Shown: positions 35,605 through 39,572 of the stretch, one piece after another
How positions within the stretch are numbered: position 1 is the stretch's first letter
Layout of the letters: each line of letters begins with the position of its first letter
Source: Anaerolineales bacterium UBA3001
GTDB lineage: Bacteria > Chloroflexota > Anaerolineae > Anaerolineales > UBA11657
Direction: 5' to 3'
Assembly (NCBI GenBank): GCA_002346435.1
Contig: DDZT01000093.1
Coordinates: forward strand, 1 to 39,572
Length of the DNA: 39,572 nucleotides
Notes under the pieces: generated by a model
Seen by the model: the letters and a program-made list of their open reading frames with translations, nothing else
What the model was told of the DNA's origin: nothing
Databases searched by the model: none
Program-made: the position numbers and the translations under genes

Positions 35605-36657
35605 ATGGATACCAATATCAACTTGCTTGACTTGAATGTCAACGTACTTCAAGAAAAATTAGAAGCTTTGGGTGAACCTAAGTATCGCACTAAACAATTG
35701 TGGCATGCTATTTATCAAAACCATATTGGCACTCTACAAGAAGCTACTACCTTACCCATAGGCTTAAGAAAAATACTACACGACAAGTTCAGACTTGGTA
35801 ATCTCACACAGATAAATGAACTTGCATCTAAAGACAAGCACACTACCAAAGTGCTCTTTGGATTACCTGATGGACATAACATTGAGACTGTATTAATGAG
35901 TTACAAAAGACGTCGTACTGTTTGCATTTCAACTCAGGCAGGATGCGCACTAGGATGTGTCTTTTGTGCAACTGGACAGATGGGTTTAGATCGTCATCTT
36001 ACTGTAGGAGAGATAGTAGAACAGGTACTTTGGGCATCTCGCAAATTACGTGTATCTGGGCAAAAGCTGACAAACATAGTATTCATGGGGATGGGAGAGC
36101 CATTTCACAATTACACAAATTCTATTGCTGCCCTGAATCGTCTTGAGGATAGCAGTGGCATGGGTATAGGAGCTAGAAGAGTGACTGTATCTACAGCTGG
36201 ACATGCTAAAGCAATAAAACGGTTTGCCAATGAGAGAAGAAGGGAAAGACTTGCTGTATCTTTGCATGCAGCGGAAGATAAATTGCGAGACAAATTGATG
36301 CCAATTAATCGACGCTTTCCACTTGATGAACTAATGGCAGCATGTCGTATGTACTCATCAATCACCAAGCGGAGAATATCATTTGAATGGGCATTAATTG
36401 ACAATATTAACGATTCCGAAGAACATGCTCGTGATCTTTGTGCATTGATTGATAATATTGATTGCCATGTGAATGTCATACCATTAAATCCAACAGATCA
36501 ATTCCATGGAAATAGATCTAATGAAGATGCTACTATGAAATTCAAGTCGCAATTAGATCAATCCGGTATACCTTGCACCATCCGCGTACGTCGTGGTTTA
36601 GACATAAGTGCTGGATGCGGTCAGCTCAAATCAGAAAATACGGGCGGTACATCTTGA
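35605..36657 (+). CDS. rlmN: dual-specificity 23S rRNA/tRNA adenine C2-methyltransferase RlmN
   Basis: RlmN is a radical-SAM enzyme that methylates A2503 of 23S rRNA and A37 of some tRNAs. From ATG 35605 the 350-residue protein has the iron-sulfur motif CxxxCxxC at C114, C118 and C121, and the catalytic Cys in SAGCGQL (C338) near the C-terminus. Typical blocks such as VFMGMGEPFHNY and SLHAAEDKLRDKLMPIN are present. An in-frame TTG at 35593 overlaps the previous stop and is less likely. The wecB frame starts in its last codons. Confidence 0.96.
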   Translation: MDTNINLLDLNVNVLQEKLEALGEPKYRTKQLWHAIYQNHIGTLQEATTLPIGLRKILHDKFRLGNLTQINELASKDKHTTKVLFGLPDGHNIETVLMSYKRRRTVCISTQAGCALGCVFCATGQMGLDRHLTVGEIVEQVLWASRKLRVSGQKLTNIVFMGMGEPFHNYTNSIAALNRLEDSSGMGIGARRVTVSTAGHAKAIKRFANERRRERLAVSLHAAEDKLRDKLMPINRRFPLDELMAACRMYSSITKRRISFEWALIDNINDSEEHARDLCALIDNIDCHVNVIPLNPTDQFHGNRSNEDATMKFKSQLDQSGIPCTIRVRRGLDISAGCGQLKSENTGGTS

Positions 36658-37769
36658 ATATACTTATAGTCATAGGAACTAGACCAGAAGCAGTTAAGCT
36701 GGCTCCGGTAGTTACATCTCTCATGGAAAATACTAATGTCAATGTAAGTGTATTGGTCACTGCTCAGCATCGGAGAATGCTGGATGAAGTACTAGATATT
36801 TTTGACATTGTACCCGACTACGACCTAGACATAATGTCTGATAATCAAACTCCTACCGATGTGTTTATCCAAGTCCTACATGGTATACAACCAATATTAT
36901 TAGAAACAAAACCTGATTGGTTACTGGTACAGGGAGACACTACTACTGTTCTTGCATCTACTATAGCTGCTGCTTACGCAAAAATCCCAGTAGGACATAT
37001 AGAAGCTGGTCTACGTACTTATAATCGAGACAATCCATTTCCAGAGGAAATCAACCGTGTACTGACTGATCATGCCGCAAGTTTACACTTTGCACCTACA
37101 CTCACAGACCGTAAAGCCTTGCTACGAGAAGGTATTTCTGACCAAACTATACATGTTACAGGAAATACAGTAATTGATGCACTTAATACCATTATAGCCC
37201 GCCCAGAACCATCATCTTTCCGGGATTTATTGAGCAATATACCAGACGACAAGCGCCTTATACTAGTTACAGCGCACCGTCGGGAAAACTTTGGTGAACC
37301 TCTACAAATGATCATTGTTGCACTATTGCAATTAGCAAAACGCGAAGACATACATATAATCTACCCAGCTCATCCAAACCCCAACATAGATAACCCAATA
37401 AAGGAATTGTTGCTAAATCAAAAAAATATTAGTATTGTTGAACCACTCGACTATCTAACTTTTGCACATTTGATGAAAAATTCATACCTTATATTAACAG
37501 ACTCAGGTGGTATCCAAGAAGAGGCACCTGGTTTAGGAACACCTGTACTTGTGCTCAGAAAAGCTACGGAACGTACAGAGGCCATAGAACAGGGAACAGC
37601 AATAATGGTAGGCACAGACACAGAGAAAATTGTGAAATCTGTGAAATTGCTTTTAGACAACCAGTCTTCTTATAAAGAAATGATCAAAACAGTTAATCCT
37701 TTTGGTGATGGTAAAGCTTCTCAAAGAATCGTGAGTATATTGCTAGACCAAATATCAGCGTCAGATTGA
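36654..37769 (+). CDS. wecB: UDP-N-acetylglucosamine 2-epimerase (non-hydrolysing)
   Basis: WecB interconverts UDP-GlcNAc and UDP-ManNAc for surface polysaccharides. From TTG 36654, which overlaps the rlmN stop as TTGA, the protein is 371 residues (family about 375) and begins MNILIVIGTRPEA. Conserved catalytic blocks are present: QGDTTT, HIEAGLRT, FPEEINR, TAHRREN and DSGGIQEE. A longer frame from 36573 would start in the rlmN coding region with unrelated residues and is rejected. No other sugar-nucleotide gene is adjacent; the GT-C-like protein at 2.5-4.5 kb is a possible envelope partner, unlinked. Confidence 0.95.
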   Translation: MNILIVIGTRPEAVKLAPVVTSLMENTNVNVSVLVTAQHRRMLDEVLDIFDIVPDYDLDIMSDNQTPTDVFIQVLHGIQPILLETKPDWLLVQGDTTTVLASTIAAAYAKIPVGHIEAGLRTYNRDNPFPEEINRVLTDHAASLHFAPTLTDRKALLREGISDQTIHVTGNTVIDALNTIIARPEPSSFRDLLSNIPDDKRLILVTAHRRENFGEPLQMIIVALLQLAKREDIHIIYPAHPNPNIDNPIKELLLNQKNISIVEPLDYLTFAHLMKNSYLILTDSGGIQEEAPGLGTPVLVLRKATERTEAIEQGTAIMVGTDTEKIVKSVKLLLDNQSSYKEMIKTVNPFGDGKASQRIVSILLDQISASD

Positions 37770-37786
37770 TAGCAATTACAATTAGC

Positions 37787-37815
37787 TTGCATAGGTACTA
37801 AATTGTATATATACT
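37787..37815 (+). promoter_or_regulatory. possible promoter of the Flp pilin gene
   Basis: TTGCAT and TATACT are separated by 17 bases; the -10 matches 5 of 6 and the -35 3 of 6. The leader would be about 40 nt. Confidence 0.35.
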
Positions 37816-37861
37816 GTATATCTGTACCTAAAATACAAGAAATGCAAGGAGATATTCACAT

Positions 37862-38020
37862 ATGCCACTATCCACAGATGAACATGGACAGGGATTAGTA
37901 GAATACGTTTTGATTCTAGTACTAGTAGCAGTTGTAGTAATTGTCATTTTAGCACTACTTGGTCCCGCAATCGGCGATATGTTTACGAACCTTATGGAGT
38001 CATTGAACAATGGCTCATAA
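37862..38020 (+). CDS. Flp/Fap-type pilin
   Basis: This 52-residue peptide has a short N-terminal leader ending in G (DEHGQG), then LVEYVLILVLVAVVV as the hydrophobic pilin helix with Glu at position 5 after the processing Gly. This fits the Flp family of tight-adherence pilins, which assemble into a fibre via TadA, TadB/C and TadV. The C-terminus is polar (MESLNNGS). AAGGAG at 37846-37851 lies 10 bases before the ATG. No tad genes lie within the window, so the assembly machinery must be elsewhere or absent. At 52 residues it is below common ORF cutoffs. Confidence 0.88.
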   Translation: MPLSTDEHGQGLVEYVLILVLVAVVVIVILALLGPAIGDMFTNLMESLNNGS

Positions 38021-38194
38021 CATTAAATAGATTTTCTGTACATATATAACTGTTTCAGGACAAAAAACTAATTTTTGCTAAAAGTTGCGAAATGAAGTCG
38101 TCTCATGTCTAACAATCCCGAATCATACGAAGAACGACAACTTATTCGTTTTTAAATAATCCACAAAACAATACCGTATAGTTGCGATTAAAAT

Positions 38195-39358
38195 ATGTCC
38201 AAAAATATTACAGCACTGATCATGCTGGGTAAAAGTGGTACCAGTAAAAGCGAAGTACTGGTTCATAATGCTCGTCGCAAATCTGCCATTCACACCGTTA
38301 AAAAACTCACGCGTATTGATAATGTAAAAAACATAATAGTAGCGGTTCCAAAAGAAGAAAAAGCTATATGGGGAGAGGACGCTTATTTCAAGAACGTATC
38401 TGAGAATGTAAATTGGGAAATAGATCCTGCCAACCGTCCTTTTCATTTTGGAAATCGAATTAGCGAAATAGCACTCAAACACAACTTAAAGCATGTGCTA
38501 TATATTGGTGGAGGCAGTATGCCTTTACTAAAACTCGAGGTTCTTGAAGAAATTGTAGACAAAATCATGAAATCACGAGGTAAATATGCCTTAACAAATA
38601 ATTTTCACTCCAGCGATTGGTTAGGCATTACAGATGGGTCTGCACTACCTATGCTAACAAAGTTTCTTCCACGTGATAACATGCTAGGTTGGGTACTACA
38701 AAATAAGGGTGGATTCACTGTGGAAGCTTTACCACCATCGGCGGGCACACAATTAGATATAGATACTCCAACTGATTTAGTGGCAATGAGATGGCACCCA
38801 GACACTCCTGCAGATATGCGATCATTTCTAACAAAATATCTTCCACATGAACCTCTTATTCGCTGGCAAGAAGCAGCACATAAACTAAATACTCCTGGAA
38901 GTCACGTTGCATTAATTGGTAGGGTGTCCCCATACCTATGGCAAATGATGCAAACCAATTTAGAGGTGTGGACACGTGTATTTTCTGAGGAACGAGGAAT
39001 GACTTCAAGCGGTCGTTGGGGAGGTGGAACTGTACAATCACTGCTCGGACACTATATAGACATACTCGGCGCAAATGTACTATTTGATAAATTAGATGAA
39101 ATGGTTAATGTGGGCTTTATAGATTCGCGTGTATATATGGCACATATTGGTGTTTGGCCAACAAATGCAGACCGATATGCTTCTGATCTATTACAGATTA
39201 GAGAAATTAAGAATGATAAACTCAGAGAATTTACTCAGGCAGCATTAGAATGCCATTCTCCAATGATATTGGGTGCATATGGTTGCGTTTCAGGCGGATT
39301 ATATTCCCTCGTAGAAACGATAAAGACTAAATCTACAGGACAGTCAATTAACGGTTGA
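38195..39358 (+). CDS. uncharacterised nucleotidyltransferase-like protein
   Basis: The 387-residue protein has an N-terminal fold like MobA/CofC nucleotidyltransferases. An LIMLGKSGTSKSEVLV loop is followed by a helix, then VLYIGGGSMPLL and, near residue 190, LDIDTPTDL, which in CofC and related enzymes helps bind a metal and the nucleotide. The usual GGxGTR signature is not exact (LGKSGTSKS). The C-terminal half (210-387) does not look like a known domain; it includes a Gly-rich segment (SSGRWGGGTVQSLLG). No signal peptide or membrane span is seen. No Shine-Dalgarno precedes the ATG. What it attaches, and to what, is unknown. Confidence 0.65.
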   Translation: MSKNITALIMLGKSGTSKSEVLVHNARRKSAIHTVKKLTRIDNVKNIIVAVPKEEKAIWGEDAYFKNVSENVNWEIDPANRPFHFGNRISEIALKHNLKHVLYIGGGSMPLLKLEVLEEIVDKIMKSRGKYALTNNFHSSDWLGITDGSALPMLTKFLPRDNMLGWVLQNKGGFTVEALPPSAGTQLDIDTPTDLVAMRWHPDTPADMRSFLTKYLPHEPLIRWQEAAHKLNTPGSHVALIGRVSPYLWQMMQTNLEVWTRVFSEERGMTSSGRWGGGTVQSLLGHYIDILGANVLFDKLDEMVNVGFIDSRVYMAHIGVWPTNADRYASDLLQIREIKNDKLREFTQAALECHSPMILGAYGCVSGGLYSLVETIKTKSTGQSING

Positions 39359-39571
39359 TCACCAACCCTCAATGAATGGATGCCACTCGGCATGTAAATC
39401 AACATAACCAGCAAACCTGTAAGAAGCAGTTGGCTTAGGTTCAAAAGGCTGCCTCATCAACTTCATGCGCGCTCTCACTGGCAATTTAGCCCCTTTCCTA
39501 AGATTACATGGAGCACATGCAGTCACAATGTTGTGCCATGTATGGCCTCCCCCACGGCGCTTAGGTATAAC
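39359..39571 (-). CDS. HNH endonuclease, C-terminal part (cut by window edge)
   Basis: Seventy residues of the C-terminus are visible; the N-terminus runs off the right edge. The pattern PKRRGGGHTWHNIV, then C19 and C22 (TACAPCNLRKG), is the HNH nuclease core in the form seen in free-standing HNH proteins of many bacteria. It ends in a Tyr/Trp/His-rich tail. The gene converges on the nucleotidyltransferase-like gene and the stop codons almost touch. Function may be restriction-like or unassigned. Confidence 0.8.
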   Translation of the reverse strand, partial: VIPKRRGGGHTWHNIVTACAPCNLRKGAKLPVRARMKLMRQPFEPKPTASYRFAGYVDLHAEWHPFIEGW

Positions 39572-39572
39572 G

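Noticed and set aside
36573..36653. Upstream start for wecB
   Set aside because: The extra residues lie inside rlmN coding sequence and have no family match; TTG 36654 gives the standard N-terminus.
38021..38194. Hairpin-like ACGAA/TTCGT with T-run near 38130-38155
   Set aside because: The 5-bp AT-rich stem with a long loop is too weak to call a terminator.
1..39572. CRISPR array, insertion sequence, prophage or rRNA
   Set aside because: No direct-repeat array, transposase, integrase or rRNA signature was seen on either strand.

Overview
The window is AT-rich bacterial chromosome carrying mostly housekeeping genes. Protein features and gene content fit a low-GC member of the Chloroflexota, perhaps Dehalococcoidia or the SAR202 group. 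The pointers are a Cys-rich partner gene beside efp, an R-type EF-P, a DivIVA-like coiled-coil gene after coaD, paired S41 proteases and a DAO-type flavoenzyme of a kind common in marine Chloroflexota and Actinobacteria. The lineage is an inference from protein character; no 16S gene is present. Start signals are mixed: several genes have good Shine-Dalgarno sequences, while others have none and sit very close to a TATAAT box.

Region 1 (1-7.5 kb): a flavin oxidoreductase (+) converges on a minus-strand block. That block holds efp with a Cys-rich zinc-ribbon-like gene, then dinG (exonuclease-helicase fusion) followed by a large membrane protein. A long perfect inverted repeat lies upstream of dinG. 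Region 2 (7.5-18.9 kb): rpmB (minus, too short for most ORF callers) faces fakA-degV(fakB)-recG-coaD-coiled-coil gene-rpmF-fabD-smc. This looks like a condensed form of the classical rpmB/fakA/recG/coaD/rpmF/plsX/fabD/acpP/rnc/smc neighbourhood with the middle lipid genes and rnc missing. A 14-bp palindrome resembling a Gram-positive LexA box overlaps the likely fakA-recG promoter.

Region 3 (18.9-24.4 kb, minus): rpsF-rpsR-ppiC, without the usual ssb between rpsF and rpsR, and a 1090-residue membrane histidine kinase whose phospho-acceptor His is replaced by Asn. Region 4 (24.6-28.1 kb): an RNase Z-like metallo-hydrolase (+), then a zinc alcohol dehydrogenase and mutL (minus). Region 5 (28.2-37.8 kb, plus): a small membrane protein overlaps an S41-type lipoprotein lacking the catalytic Lys, followed by a complete CtpA. 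Next come tRNA-Leu(UAG), trigger factor and clpP, i.e. protein folding and turnover led by a tRNA. They are followed by a NagD-like phosphatase, rlmN and wecB, with overlapping stops and starts.

Region 6 (37.8 kb to end): a lone Flp pilin too short for the usual ORF cutoff, an uncharacterised nucleotidyltransferase-like protein, and the C-terminal part of an HNH endonuclease running off the right edge. I saw no insertion sequence, prophage, CRISPR array or rRNA. The strongest candidates for something new are regulatory or degenerate-enzyme features rather than a whole new system.
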